A stretch of DNA of 64,000 nucleotides from Zwartia hollandica (lineage in GTDB: Bacteria > Pseudomonadota > Gammaproteobacteria > Burkholderiales > Burkholderiaceae_B), in contig NZ_JAHXRI010000006.1 in NCBI RefSeq assembly GCF_019923725.1, forward strand, positions 1 through 64,000. The letters run 5' to 3'. Below, one piece after another: positions 10,660 to 19,831 of this stretch. Made by a program: the position numbers and the translations under genes. The stretch's first letter is position 1. Every line of letters starts with the position of its first letter. The notes beneath the pieces were generated by a model that was not told the DNA's origin, ran no database searches, and saw nothing but the letters and a program-made list of their open reading frames with translations.

Positions 10660-10742
10660 GCGAACAGCTCCGCAAGTGAACTAAGGGTGAAAAGAATCAA
10701 GTGCTAGGTCCGCCAATCGAATTCGGAGTATCCCGCTGAGCG

Positions 10743-11309
10743 TTAAGTGCGCGGCAACGTGACGCCGCGCTGGCCCTGATACTTGCCACCGCGGTCCTTG
10801 TAAGACGTCGAACACACCTCATCGCTTTCGAAGAAGAGCATTTGCGCACAACCTTCACCCGCATAAATCTTGGCGGGCAAGGGAGTTGTATTTGAGAACT
10901 CTAACGTCACGTGCCCCTCCCACTCCGGCTCGAGTGGGGTGACGTTCACGATAATTCCGCATCGGGCGTAAGTGCTCTTGCCCAGACAAATCGTCAACAC
11001 ACTGCGAGGAATTCGAAAAAACTCTACGGTGCGCGCCAAGGCAAACGAGTTAGGCGGAATAATACAAATATCGCCTTTGAAGTCGACAAATGACTTCTCG
11101 TCGAAGTTTTTTGGATCGACAATCGTTGAATTGATATTGGTAAAAATCTTGAATTCGTCGGCACAGCGGACGTCGTAGCCATAGCTGCTGGTGCCGTAAC
11201 TTACGATGCGGCCTGACTCGTTCGAGCGAACCTGACCAGGCTCAAAGGGCTCGATCATGCCCTCTGACTGCGCCACGCGGCGGATCCAGTTGTCGCTTTT
11301 TATACTCAT
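10743..11309 (-). CDS. dcd: dCTP deaminase
   Basis: This 188-residue enzyme converts dCTP to dUTP, feeding dUMP and dTTP synthesis. It shows [15 protein letters not shown], the conserved nucleotide-binding core, and [28 protein letters not shown] (read at 10.92-11.0 kb), with the catalytic glutamate in [17 protein letters not shown]. The C-terminus [16 protein letters not shown] is typical. An upstream in-frame ATG at 11324 adds five residues, but the ATG at 11309 gives the standard [11 protein letters not shown] start and the usual length. It lies between the decarboxylase and apbC, all on the same strand. Confidence 0.96.
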   Translation of the reverse strand: MSIKSDNWIRRVAQSEGMIEPFEPGQVRSNESGRIVSYGTSSYGYDVRCADEFKIFTNINSTIVDPKNFDEKSFVDFKGDICIIPPNSFALARTVEFFRIPRSVLTICLGKSTYARCGIIVNVTPLEPEWEGHVTLEFSNTTPLPAKIYAGEGCAQMLFFESDEVCSTSYKDRGGKYQGQRGVTLPRT

Positions 11310-11399
11310 GACCGAACGCCTCAAAATTGAAAGTCGAGAGCGCGGATTTTACCCCCGTCCTGTTGCAGATGGTGAGGGTAAGCCACAAACGGCCAACAA

Positions 11400-12488
11400 T
11401 TAGGTTCGCTTGACCGAAATCACCCCAAACTTCTCACTCAAGTCCTTCGGCAGTGTTGCAATTTTTGCAGCTAACTTGTCTGCTATTTGACGATAGATAC
11501 GCCCTGCATCGCTTTGCGGTTCAGACACCACTGTGGGGCGGCCACCATCCGCGCGCTCACGGATCGCCATCGATAGAGGCAAGCTTCCCAAGCAGGGGAC
11601 GTTGTAATCCTGCGACATGCGCTGGGCTCCGCCCTCACCGAAGATATGCTCGGCATGCCCACACTTACTGCAGATATGAATCGCCATGTTCTCAACAATG
11701 CCTAGGACCGGCACGTTGACCTTTTCAAACATCTTTAACCCTTTGCGAGCGTCCAAGAGCGCCAGATCCTGCGGTGTAGTCACTATCACCGCCCCCACGA
11801 CGGGAACTTTTTGCGATAGCGTCAGCGCGATGTCGCCCGTTCCAGGCGGCATATCAATCACCAGGTAGTCCAAGTCATCCCAATTCGTCGCGCGCAACAA
11901 CTGCTCAAGCGCTTGGGTCACCATGGGACCTCGCCAAATCGCAGGCGAGTCTTCGCTGAGCATGAACCCAATGGAATTCGTCTGCAGTCCATGACCGATT
12001 ACCGGGGTCATACTCTTGCCATCTGAGCTCTCGGGTCGCTGCGACACGCCGAGCAAGATCGGAACGCTTGGTCCATAAATATCAGCGTCGAGCAGGCCTA
12101 CCCTCGCGCCCGCAGCCTTGAGGGCCAAGGCAAGGTTCACGGCGGTCGTGCTTTTTCCCACACCGCCCTTACCCGAGGCCACTGCAATAATGTTGCGCAC
12201 ACCAGGAACGCGCTGTACTCCCGCCTGAATCGCATGGGGCACGACGTTGACCGAGACCAGCACATCTGGATCGGGTACGCCCAAAGCCTTCAGCGCAGCA
12301 ACCACTCCTAGCTGAATTCCTTGAAGGTATCCCTCAGCCGGGTAGTAGCCTAAGACTACCTGAACACTGACGCGTATGCCCGCGATCTGAATCTGCGTGT
12401 CTTTGACTAAGGCTGAAATAGATTGCCCGGTATTGGCATCAACCAGTTGCTCTAGCGCCGCACGCACGTCTACTAGCGTTACACTCAT
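11400..12488 (-). CDS. apbC: Mrp/ApbC-family iron-sulfur cluster carrier ATPase
   Basis: This 362-residue P-loop NTPase of the Mrp/NBP35 group binds and transfers Fe-S clusters in the cytosol. An N-terminal MIP18-like domain (about 1-90) precedes the deviant Walker A GKGGVGKST at 106-114, then GLLDADIYGPS and the Walker B-like VIDMPPGTGD. The cluster-binding CxxC pair ICSKCGH lies near residue 270, so all key residues of an active carrier are present. AAGGA lies seven bases before the second of two adjacent ATGs (12488), which I chose. It diverges from a small membrane protein gene at 12512; the intergenic space of about 23 bases must hold both start signals. Confidence 0.95.
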   Translation of the reverse strand: MSVTLVDVRAALEQLVDANTGQSISALVKDTQIQIAGIRVSVQVVLGYYPAEGYLQGIQLGVVAALKALGVPDPDVLVSVNVVPHAIQAGVQRVPGVRNIIAVASGKGGVGKSTTAVNLALALKAAGARVGLLDADIYGPSVPILLGVSQRPESSDGKSMTPVIGHGLQTNSIGFMLSEDSPAIWRGPMVTQALEQLLRATNWDDLDYLVIDMPPGTGDIALTLSQKVPVVGAVIVTTPQDLALLDARKGLKMFEKVNVPVLGIVENMAIHICSKCGHAEHIFGEGGAQRMSQDYNVPCLGSLPLSMAIRERADGGRPTVVSEPQSDAGRIYRQIADKLAAKIATLPKDLSEKFGVISVKRT

Positions 12489-12511
12489 CATTATTCCTTG
12501 ATCGTATTTGT

Positions 12512-12796
12512 TTGAAACTAGCCCACGTGTCCCACATCATCAAATTACTGCGCAGTGCACTCCAAACAGCACTCTTCATCGTTGTGACGGTGTTAGGACT
12601 CGCTATGGCCTTCATTTTTGTCCTGTCCACGATTTTTGCCATCGCTATTCTAGTCATTGTGGCGCGGGTGCGAGGCAAACCTTTCGAAGTCAGAGAATAC
12701 TGGAAGACGCGTCAATCACAACGTAAATCCACTCCCGCCTCAGGTCCTTTCGCCAACAAAGACGTCACAGACGTCGAAGTGCGCGACATTCGCTGA
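12512..12796 (+). CDS. Small membrane protein of unknown function
   Basis: A 94-residue product with a hydrophobic N-terminal half: LLRSALQTALFIVVTVLGLA and MAFIFVLSTIFAIAILVIVA form two close transmembrane helices, followed by a basic and then a polar C-terminal tail (RGKPFEVREYW onward). I do not recognise the family. The first available start is TTG at 12512; a GTG at 12527 is an alternative, and neither has a clear ribosome binding site. It diverges from apbC and sits 13 bases before the chromate transporter genes, so cotranscription with them is possible. That the gene is real is inferred from the coherent membrane topology and from its filling the gap between neighbours. Confidence 0.6.
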   Translation: MKLAHVSHIIKLLRSALQTALFIVVTVLGLAMAFIFVLSTIFAIAILVIVARVRGKPFEVREYWKTRQSQRKSTPASGPFANKDVTDVEVRDIR

Positions 12797-12809
12797 GACG
12801 ATAGCGGTC

Positions 12810-13358
12810 ATGACGCAGCCAACTCGCAACGTCAGTCTTTTTGAGCTTTTTCGAGGTTTTGCCACGATTGGCCTACTTGGCTTTGGCGGAGTGGCTGCGA
12901 TCTCGCGACATATCATCGTCGAAAAAAGCCAATGGCTCTCTGAAAAAGAATACGCCACCATTCTAGGCATGGGTCAGGTCCTTCCTGGCCCGAACGTCGT
13001 GAACGCCTCCGTTGTCATAGGCGATCGCTTTCAAGGCGTTAAAGGGTCACTAATCAGTGTGTTGGGACTCATGGTTCCGCCCATCTGCATTCTGCTGATT
13101 CTTGCGAGCCTGTACGACAATTTTTCACACCTCCAGGGCGTAAATGTGGCCCTGATCGGAGGAGCCGCGGCGGCCGCCGGAATGATTATCGGCACAGGTC
13201 TAAAAATGGCTCAAAAAATCAAACCCGGTGTGGCTGGTTGGCTCATCATCGTCGCGGTCCTAGTAAGTATCCTGGTTTTAAAGTGGCCCTTGGTTTATGT
13301 GGTGCTTGGTCTGATTCCTTCAGCACTCGCACTGACCTATTGGCTTAGCAAAAAATGA
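12810..13358 (+). CDS. Chromate transporter, short-chain subunit (first)
   Basis: A 182-residue CHR-domain membrane protein. It begins SLFELFRGFATIGLLGFGGV and contains GMGQVLPGPNVVNASVVIGDR, the conserved PGPN-containing core of the ChrA family. About six hydrophobic helices can be seen. Long ChrA proteins carry two such domains; here each domain is a separate gene, and the second overlaps this one by four bases (ATGA), so the pair should act as a heteromer. The family exports chromate, and its physiological anion may differ. The ATG at 12810 starts at the point where CHR similarity begins; longer readings run into the previous gene. Confidence 0.88.
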   Translation: MTQPTRNVSLFELFRGFATIGLLGFGGVAAISRHIIVEKSQWLSEKEYATILGMGQVLPGPNVVNASVVIGDRFQGVKGSLISVLGLMVPPICILLILASLYDNFSHLQGVNVALIGGAAAAAGMIIGTGLKMAQKIKPGVAGWLIIVAVLVSILVLKWPLVYVVLGLIPSALALTYWLSKK

Positions 13359-13906
13359 TCGATGTGAATGTCCTGTTGCAGCTAGCAAAGACCTTTGCGT
13401 CGCTATCGCTTGTTGCCATTGGTGGGGCCAACGCTGTGTTTCCTGCCTTGCGACAGGCGATCGTTGAAAACATGGCCTGGATGGACGATGGCACTTTTCT
13501 CCAGCTATTTGCCATCGCACAAATCACGCCCGGCCCTAACGTTGTTGTCGTGAGCCTACTAGGCTGGCAAATCGCCGGGCTTCCAGGCCTATTGGTGGCA
13601 ACCGTTTCAATGGTTTTGCCGGCGGCCATCCTCGCGTTTGCTGTGGGACGGATTGCCAACCAAGTCGCGGGTTCCGCAGGCTTTAAGCTGGCACAAAAGG
13701 CCTTAGTCCCCCTTGCCATCGGCCTACTGATTGCGGGGGGCTTAGACTTGGCCATCGCAGCACCAGGTGGATGGTTTATCTCGGTTTTAGTCGCAGTCAG
13801 CGCGCTCAGTGTCATCTACACCAAGGCCAATCCCATTTGGGGCATGGCGGCGAGCACAATTGCCGCCCTGGCCGTCCATTACTCGGGCCTAGTACAACTG
13901 CTTTAA
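13355..13906 (+). CDS. Chromate transporter, short-chain subunit (second)
   Basis: A 183-residue second CHR-domain membrane protein. Near the N-terminus [20 protein letters not shown] resembles the first transmembrane segment of the family, and [20 protein letters not shown] carries the PGPN motif. Five to six helices are apparent. The start codon overlaps the stop of the first CHR gene (ATGA), indicating translational coupling and equimolar synthesis. Pairs of short-chain CHR proteins with opposite membrane orientation are known to act together in chromate resistance, and I infer the same here. metG starts 41 bases downstream. Confidence 0.88.
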   Translation: MIDVNVLLQLAKTFASLSLVAIGGANAVFPALRQAIVENMAWMDDGTFLQLFAIAQITPGPNVVVVSLLGWQIAGLPGLLVATVSMVLPAAILAFAVGRIANQVAGSAGFKLAQKALVPLAIGLLIAGGLDLAIAAPGGWFISVLVAVSALSVIYTKANPIWGMAASTIAALAVHYSGLVQLL

Positions 13907-13947
13907 AATCGTGGGATTGCCCTTCCACGCCTCGTCCTAAGTTGCCC

Positions 13948-16032
13948 ATGCCTCGTACACTATTCGTCACCACTGCGTTACCGTACGCCAACGGATCCTT
14001 CCACATCGGCCACATCATGGAGTACATCCAAGCCGACATCTGGGTTCGAGCGATGCGCATGGCCGGACACACCGTACATTTTGTCGGGGCAGATGACACC
14101 CATGGCGCCCCCATTATGCTCAAGGCGGAGGCAGAGGGCATCACTCCTCAGCAGTTGGTGGCACGAATCGCCGCCGAACGACCACAGTATTTGAGCGGCT
14201 TTCACATTGCTTTTGATCATTGGCACTCAACAGACTCGCCAGAGAACGTGGAGCTTTCCCAAGACATCTACCGTAAGCTGCGCGCTGCCGATCTAATTGA
14301 AACGCGCGAGATTGAGCAGTTCTTTGACCCGGTCAAAGGGATGTTCTTGCCTGATCGTTACATCAAAGGTGAATGCCCGAAATGCCATGCAAAAGATCAG
14401 TATGGGGACTCCTGCGAAGTGTGCGGAGCCGTCTACGCGCCGACAGATTTAGTTGACCCCTACTCGACACTTACCAATGCAAGACCTGTCCTAAAAAAAT
14501 CAGATCACTTTTTTTTCAAACTGTCTGATCCGCGTTGCGTCGAGTTTTTACAAGAGTGGACGACCGGCGCTAACGCGCAAGGCTCAAAACGCTTACAAGC
14601 AGAAGTCTTGGCAAAGACTCGCGAATGGCTTGGCAACGGAGATGAGCAGGCAAACCTCGGCGACTGGGATATTTCAAGGGACGCACCCTACTTCGGTATT
14701 GAAATTCCGGATGCGCCTGGCAAATACTTTTACGTCTGGCTCGATGCTCCCATTGGGTACCTCGCCTCACTCAAAGCATACTGCGCCAAAGTCAATCTGG
14801 ATTTCGATGCGCTCATTGACCCTGCAAGTGACACTGAACAAGTGCACTTCATCGGTAAAGACATCGTCTATTTTCACGCTCTTTTCTGGCCAGCCACTTT
14901 GAAGTTTTCTGGTCGTAAAGTGCCTGACCAACTCAATGTGCATGGCTTTATCACCGTGAGCGGTGAAAAAATGTCTAAGAGTCGAGGAACCGGGATTTCA
15001 CCCTTACGGTACCTCGAGCTGGGAATGAACGCCGAATGGATGCGCTACTACATCGCAGCCAAACTTAATGCGCGCGTAGAAGATATCGACTTCAATCCAG
15101 ACGATTTCGTGGCACGCGTCAACAGCGATCTGGTCGGCAAATACGTCAACATCGCAAGCCGTGCTGCGAACTTCATCAGCAAACACTTTGATGGTGCACT
15201 CGGATATTCTGGCGATGCTGCCAAGCTCAGTGCTCACTGGCAAAGCGCGACAAACGCCATACAAGCCGATATCGAGGCGCGTGAATTCGGTCGTGCCATC
15301 CGCGAAATCATGGCGCACGCTGATCAGATTAATCAGGCTTTTGATGCCGCGCAACCTTGGCTGATCGCCAAGACGCTGGCCCAAGCTGACACAACCCAAC
15401 GCGAAGCGCTGCAACATATCTGTTCGTCTGCCCTAGCCGGTTTCAAGGCACTCTCGGTCATGTTATCGCCAATTTTGCCGGCACTTTCCCAGCGCGTCGC
15501 GACCGAACTCTTTGGGCTGACTCGCAACTTTGTCTGGTCTGACGCAGGCGTTCTGCCAACGCGTATCAATACGTTCAAGCATTTAATGCAACGCGTAGAG
15601 CCCACGATGCTTGACGCATTATTCGAGGCGCCCGCCCCAGAAGCTGCACCCCAAGCAGCTGCGCTCGTACCTGGCGGCGAGCCGATTGCGGAAATCATCA
15701 CGATTGATGACTTTGTCAAAATTGATTTGCGTGTTGCTCGGATCGTAAATTGCGAGCACGTTGAAGGATCAACCAAGCTGCTGCGTTTAACACTGGATGT
15801 CGGCGAAGGCCGTCATCGCAACGTGTTTTCGGGTATCAAATCCGCCTATGAGCCTGCGCAACTTATTGGTCGACTCACAGCGCTCGTTGCGAATCTCGCG
15901 CCACGTAAGATGAAGTTTGGCGTGTCAGAGGGCATGGTGCTTGCCGCAAGCCATGCCGACGCCAACGCTGACGCAGGAATCTACCTACTCGACCCGGCCT
16001 CTGGCGCACAGCCCGGGATGCGCATTCGTTAA
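13948..16032 (+). CDS. metG: Methionyl-tRNA synthetase
   Basis: This 694-residue class I synthetase charges tRNA-Met and initiator tRNA. HIGH is at residues 19-22 ([13 protein letters not shown]), the zinc knuckle in [18 protein letters not shown] near residue 145-165, and [11 protein letters not shown] near 340. The C-terminal 110 residues ([20 protein letters not shown] onward) form the EMAP-II-like tRNA-binding/dimerisation domain, so this is the long dimeric type. An upstream in-frame ATG at 13771 runs through the chromate transporter gene and is rejected. The 3' end overlaps that of the convergent trhO by four bases. Confidence 0.97.
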   Translation: MPRTLFVTTALPYANGSFHIGHIMEYIQADIWVRAMRMAGHTVHFVGADDTHGAPIMLKAEAEGITPQQLVARIAAERPQYLSGFHIAFDHWHSTDSPENVELSQDIYRKLRAADLIETREIEQFFDPVKGMFLPDRYIKGECPKCHAKDQYGDSCEVCGAVYAPTDLVDPYSTLTNARPVLKKSDHFFFKLSDPRCVEFLQEWTTGANAQGSKRLQAEVLAKTREWLGNGDEQANLGDWDISRDAPYFGIEIPDAPGKYFYVWLDAPIGYLASLKAYCAKVNLDFDALIDPASDTEQVHFIGKDIVYFHALFWPATLKFSGRKVPDQLNVHGFITVSGEKMSKSRGTGISPLRYLELGMNAEWMRYYIAAKLNARVEDIDFNPDDFVARVNSDLVGKYVNIASRAANFISKHFDGALGYSGDAAKLSAHWQSATNAIQADIEAREFGRAIREIMAHADQINQAFDAAQPWLIAKTLAQADTTQREALQHICSSALAGFKALSVMLSPILPALSQRVATELFGLTRNFVWSDAGVLPTRINTFKHLMQRVEPTMLDALFEAPAPEAAPQAAALVPGGEPIAEIITIDDFVKIDLRVARIVNCEHVEGSTKLLRLTLDVGEGRHRNVFSGIKSAYEPAQLIGRLTALVANLAPRKMKFGVSEGMVLAASHADANADAGIYLLDPASGAQPGMRIR

Positions 16033-16766
16033 ACCGGCTGAGGGCTAAGCGTCGCATCCACACTGCGGCGCTCATCAAAGACAAAGCAGTTACCTTCATA
16101 GCCCACGCCACCCGTTTCCTCAAAGTATTTCAAAATTCCTCCATCGAGCTGGTAGACGTTTTCTACACCCACATCGCCCATAAAAATCGCTGCCTTCTCG
16201 CAGCGAATACCGCCCGTACAAAAACTGATCACAGTCTTACCTGCAAGCTCGTCTTTATGGTCAAGCACCGCTTGCGGAAATTCAGTGAACTTTGAAAGGC
16301 CCCAATTGATCGCACCTTTAAAGGTACCCGCCTGCACTTCAAAGTCATTGCGCGTATCCAACAAGACAACTGGCCGGCCAACATCATCCTTACCTTCAGC
16401 AATCCATCGTGCGGCAGTCTGTGCGTCAACCGCTGGGGCTCGCCCAGCCTGAGGACGGATTGTCGGATGATTCATCCGAATGATTTCTTTCTTGATTTTG
16501 ATCAGAAGTTTTTTGAAAGGCACCTCTTGAGAATTACTGTACTTCACTTCCAAATCGGCGAAAGCCACATCCGTGCGCAACCACGCCAAAAAGCCCTCAA
16601 TACCCGCCTGTGAACCAGCTAAAAATAAATTAATGCCTTCCGAAGTCAACAGGACAGTCCCCTTGAGCGCCAACGCCTGCGCCTGCAGCAGCACTTCCGC
16701 TTTGCGTTGCTCTAGGTCGGCAAGCCCGACAAACTTATAGGCAGCAATATTGATAATTTGGGTCAT
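16029..16766 (-). CDS. trhO: tRNA uridine-34 5-hydroxylase (rhodanese type)
   Basis: This 245-residue protein is of the TrhO/YceA group, which uses molecular oxygen to hydroxylate U34 in the wobble position of several tRNAs, the first step towards cmo5U/mo5U. An N-terminal acylphosphatase-like region (to about residue 95) precedes a rhodanese domain with the active cysteine C183 in [12 protein letters not shown]. The usual family length is 240-350; this is a short but complete version, and it contains the conserved [14 protein letters not shown]. It is convergent with metG, and the two stop codons overlap. Confidence 0.9.
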   Translation of the reverse strand: MTQIINIAAYKFVGLADLEQRKAEVLLQAQALALKGTVLLTSEGINLFLAGSQAGIEGFLAWLRTDVAFADLEVKYSNSQEVPFKKLLIKIKKEIIRMNHPTIRPQAGRAPAVDAQTAARWIAEGKDDVGRPVVLLDTRNDFEVQAGTFKGAINWGLSKFTEFPQAVLDHKDELAGKTVISFCTGGIRCEKAAIFMGDVGVENVYQLDGGILKYFEETGGVGYEGNCFVFDERRSVDATLSPQPV

Positions 16767-16852
16767 AAGTCGAATAAAAAGAAATGCTTGAGTGTCTAAA
16801 ATATATTAAATTGACAACGGATTTGATTCATTTTATGCCCACGGAGAGGATG

Positions 16853-17323
16853 ATGAGGTTTCTCAGATTAATCGCGGCCACTGTTTTAACGATCGCCTCG
16901 TACCAAGCGCAAGCGTGGGAATATCGTACCCGTACCGATCAAATGCGTGGCACCACGACCCGCTTTGCCGAAACCACCAGCACCAACAAGGTTAACTTTA
17001 GCGCGCCATACGCCGGCGGCTCAAGCTTGGATTTAACTGTCCGCGAGCGCTCACAGGACGGCTTAAATATCCTTTTCATTATTAGCAAAGGACAGTTCAA
17101 ATGCAGCGGGGGCTGTAAGTTCTTTGCCCGCTTCGACGAGGGAAAGATTTTCACGATCGCAGCCACCGGTGCATCTAGTGGAAGTATGGACACCATTTTT
17201 GTAGAAGACGAGGCGCCATTTTTGGCTGAGTTGCGCAACTCTCGCCGTCTGATCGTTGAAATGGAGTTTTTTCAAGAGGGCTCAAACCAGTTCATTTTTA
17301 ATACTGCCAATCTGAAGTGGTAA
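16853..17323 (+). CDS. Secreted protein of unknown function
   Basis: A 156-residue protein with a clear signal peptide: MRFLRLIAATVLTIASYQAQ, cleavage expected after AQA before WEYRTRTD. The mature part of about 135 residues is mainly beta-strand-like and contains a CSGGC pair (FKCSGGCKFFARFDEGK), which could form a disulfide or vicinal thiol loop. I do not recognise the family and assign no function. GGAGAGG precedes the tandem ATGs at 16850/16853; the latter has better spacing. Longer in-frame starts at 16784 and 16835 lack a signal-like N-terminus. Confidence 0.75.
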   Translation: MRFLRLIAATVLTIASYQAQAWEYRTRTDQMRGTTTRFAETTSTNKVNFSAPYAGGSSLDLTVRERSQDGLNILFIISKGQFKCSGGCKFFARFDEGKIFTIAATGASSGSMDTIFVEDEAPFLAELRNSRRLIVEMEFFQEGSNQFIFNTANLKW

Positions 17324-17345
17324 TTATCTGAGCGCTTAAAAATAC

Positions 17346-17419
17346 TGGAGCGGGTGATGGGAATCGAACCCACGCTTGAGGCTTGGGAAGCCGCCGTTCT
17401 ACCATTGAACTACACCCGC
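17346..17419 (-). tRNA. tRNA-Gly, anticodon CCC
   Basis: The minus strand folds as a 74-nt tRNA: acceptor GCGGGTG pairs with CACCCGC, followed by TCCA (CCA is encoded). D arm GTTC/GAAC, anticodon loop TTCCCAA (anticodon CCC) and T arm GTGGG-TTCGATT-CCCAT are all present. The sequence resembles the E. coli glyU tRNA. The second pair of the anticodon stem (28-42) is a C-U mismatch, the only oddity. It reads codon GGG and lies between a secreted protein gene and thiS. Confidence 0.96.
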
Positions 17420-17498
17420 ACTTAAACTTGCTGGCAATCATTATACGAGATGCCTCTCAGCAACCAAGATTCCGGCGACACACACTACAATGTCAGCC

Positions 17499-17699
17499 AT
17501 GGAAATACTGCTCAACGGTCAGCCTAAAACGCTCCCCGACTCAATCTCTCTTGCCACACTAATCGATCAACTCGGCTTCGCTGGCAAGCGAATTGCAGTT
17601 GAGCGAAATGGCGAAATTGTGCCCAAAAGCACCTATGCAACGGTTCTACTCGCCTCGGCGGACCGGTTAGAAATTGTCGTCGCTGTGGGAGGTGGTTAA
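17499..17699 (+). CDS. thiS: Sulfur carrier protein ThiS
   Basis: This 66-residue ubiquitin-like protein carries sulfur as a C-terminal thiocarboxylate for assembly of the thiazole ring of thiamine. The C-terminus VVAVGGG ends in the required Gly-Gly. The N-terminal [14 protein letters not shown] fits the family. The ATG at 17499 gives the normal length; an ATG at 17490 adds three residues. Its TAA overlaps the ATG of trmB (TAATG), so the two are translationally coupled. The thiazole synthase gene thiG, which commonly follows thiS in betaproteobacteria, is not between them nor elsewhere in the window. Confidence 0.92.
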   Translation: MEILLNGQPKTLPDSISLATLIDQLGFAGKRIAVERNGEIVPKSTYATVLLASADRLEIVVAVGGG

Positions 17700-18367
17700 T
17701 GCATCCGCAACATATTCGCAGCTTCGTTAATCGTCGCAGCCACATGACACAAGGGCAGCAGCAAGCCTTAGACACTTACCTAGACAAATGGTCGATTGCC
17801 TATCGCTGCGAACGGCTCGATCTGAATCAAGCCTTTGGACGATCAGCACCCCCCATTCTAGAAATTGGTTTCGGCATGGGGGAAACGACAGAACAGATTG
17901 CTTTAGCAAGACCGCAGGATAATTTTTTAGGTGTTGAGGTTTTCAATGCCGGCGTTGGCGCGTTATTAAAGCGGATCGAGGCCTCTGCGCTTCAGAATAT
18001 CCGAATCATTCAACATGATGCTGTTGAAGTCCTGCGAGATATGATCGCGCCAAATTCTCTGGCGGGAGTTCACATTTATTTTCCAGATCCTTGGCCAAAA
18101 AAACGTCATCACAAAAGACGTTTAATACAACCACCACTGATCGAGTTATTGTCGAGCCGAATGGCTCCGGGCGCCTACTTGCATTGTGCAACCGACTGGG
18201 AGCATTACGCACTGCAAATGCTGGAGGTACTTTCTGCAGAGCCTAGCCTTACAAACACTGCTGAAAACTTTGCTCCGCGTCCAGATTTTCGACCTCTCAC
18301 AAAATTTGAAAATCGCGGGATCCGCTTAGGTCATGGCGTGTGGGATCTAATCTTCAAAAAACGCTAA
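17699..18367 (+). CDS. trmB: tRNA (guanine-46-N7)-methyltransferase
   Basis: This 222-residue Rossmann-fold methyltransferase uses S-adenosylmethionine to make m7G46 in the variable loop of tRNAs. SAM-binding motif LEIGFGMGE is near residue 57; the family signature [16 protein letters not shown] lies near residue 126, and ATDWEHYA near residue 160. The C-terminus [19 protein letters not shown] is the conserved TKFE-x-R-G-x-R-L-G-H region. Its start overlaps the thiS stop. It is convergent with ffh, with 23 bases between. Confidence 0.96.
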   Translation: MHPQHIRSFVNRRSHMTQGQQQALDTYLDKWSIAYRCERLDLNQAFGRSAPPILEIGFGMGETTEQIALARPQDNFLGVEVFNAGVGALLKRIEASALQNIRIIQHDAVEVLRDMIAPNSLAGVHIYFPDPWPKKRHHKRRLIQPPLIELLSSRMAPGAYLHCATDWEHYALQMLEVLSAEPSLTNTAENFAPRPDFRPLTKFENRGIRLGHGVWDLIFKKR

Positions 18368-18390
18368 AGCACGCGCTGTCTTTACCTAGC

Positions 18391-19803
18391 CTATCTTCCA
18401 AAACCGCCAAGTTTGGCCAGATTTTTCATGCCGCCCATGGCACGCATCATCTTCGCCATTCCGCCCTTTTTCATTTGCTTCATCATCCCTTGCATCTGCT
18501 CGAACTGATTAAGCATACGATTGACTTCCTGCACCGGCACTCCCGCCCCCGTGGCGATACGACGCTTACGTGACGCCTTGAGAAGTTCAGGTTTTGCGCG
18601 CTCCTGTGGTGTCATCGAATTCAAAATGCCTTCAGTACGACGCAGCTGTTTATCAGCCTGTCCACTTTGCAATTGACCCGCTGCTTGCGCAAACTGCGCG
18701 GGAAGTTTTTCTAGCAAAGATCCCATATCGCCCATTTTTTTGACCTGAGCGAGCTGATCACGAAAATCATTGAGATCGAACTTATCGCCCGACTTCATCT
18801 TGGCCGCGAGCTTTTGTGCCTCGGCTACGTCGATATTCTTTTGGGCTTGTTCGACCAATGAAACGATGTCGCCCATCCCCAGCACGCGTTGCGCCATGCG
18901 TTCTGCGTGGAAAGGCTCCAGACCATCAAGCTTTTCAGATACGCCGACAAACTTTAGGGGCTTGCCTGTAACGTGCCTGACCGACAATGCCGCACCACCG
19001 CGAGCATCACCATCTAATTTGGTTAATACAACACCCGTTAGCGGCAAAGCGTCACCAAATGCACGCGCCGTATTGACAGCGTCTTGGCCCTGCATCGCAT
19101 CAACAACGAACAGCGTTTCGATAGGATTCAAGACACTATGCAGCATCTTGATTTCTTGCATCATCGCCTCGTCGATACCAAGGCGACCGGCCGTATCGAC
19201 AATCAGCACATCAAAATGGTGGCGCTTTGCGTAATCGAGGGCTGAGCGGGCAATATCTTCAGGCTTTTGGGACGCATCCGACGCAATCCACTCAACTCCA
19301 ACCTGCACAGCGACTGTCTTTAACTGTTCAATCGCAGCAGGTCGATAGACGTCAGCGCTGACTACAGCCACCTTTTTCTTACCGGTCTTGCGGCCGTACT
19401 GGACGTGGTCACCTGCGGACAACCAGCGCGCCAGCTTACCGGTCGTCGTTGTTTTACCCGCCCCTTGCAAACCAGCCATCAAAATGACCGCTGGAGGCTG
19501 CATGGCCAGTGACAATTCACTGGCTTCTGGACCCAAGTCACCACCCATCAAGGCAGTGAGCTCCTGGTGCACTACGCCGACTAGCGCTTGCCCGGGCGAC
19601 AGGCTACCGACAACCTCCTCGCCAAGCGCTTTTTCTTTTACCTTGGCGACGAAGTCCCTAACGACAGGCAAAGAAACGTCTGCCTCGAGAAGCGCCAATC
19701 GCACCTCGCGTAGCATCTCCTGCGTATTGGTTTCCGTTAAGCGCGCCTCGCCGCGAATCGTTTTTACGACACGCGATAGGCGTTGGGTAAGATTTTCAAG
19801 CAT
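18391..19803 (-). CDS. ffh: Signal recognition particle protein Ffh (SRP54)
   Basis: This 470-residue GTPase binds 4.5S RNA and signal sequences and delivers ribosomes to FtsY at the membrane. The N domain precedes the P-loop GLQGAGKTTTTGKLA at 111-125; VDTAGR and TKLDGDARGG are G3 and G4. The C-terminal M domain is methionine-rich (QMQGMMKQMKKGGMAKMMRA near residue 440) and follows the RNA-binding helix stretch ASRKRRIATGAGV. All elements of a functional Ffh are present. ypjD diverges 28 bases away, a common arrangement in proteobacteria. Confidence 0.97.
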   Translation of the reverse strand: MLENLTQRLSRVVKTIRGEARLTETNTQEMLREVRLALLEADVSLPVVRDFVAKVKEKALGEEVVGSLSPGQALVGVVHQELTALMGGDLGPEASELSLAMQPPAVILMAGLQGAGKTTTTGKLARWLSAGDHVQYGRKTGKKKVAVVSADVYRPAAIEQLKTVAVQVGVEWIASDASQKPEDIARSALDYAKRHHFDVLIVDTAGRLGIDEAMMQEIKMLHSVLNPIETLFVVDAMQGQDAVNTARAFGDALPLTGVVLTKLDGDARGGAALSVRHVTGKPLKFVGVSEKLDGLEPFHAERMAQRVLGMGDIVSLVEQAQKNIDVAEAQKLAAKMKSGDKFDLNDFRDQLAQVKKMGDMGSLLEKLPAQFAQAAGQLQSGQADKQLRRTEGILNSMTPQERAKPELLKASRKRRIATGAGVPVQEVNRMLNQFEQMQGMMKQMKKGGMAKMMRAMGGMKNLAKLGGFGR

Positions 19804-19831
19804 GGTGGCGGTTTCGCTTTACACTAGACAC

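Noticed and set aside
13345-13815. 156-codon minus-strand frame opposite the second chromate transporter gene
   Set aside because: Shadow of the CHR gene; no start site or motif, and the sense strand has the PGPN motif.
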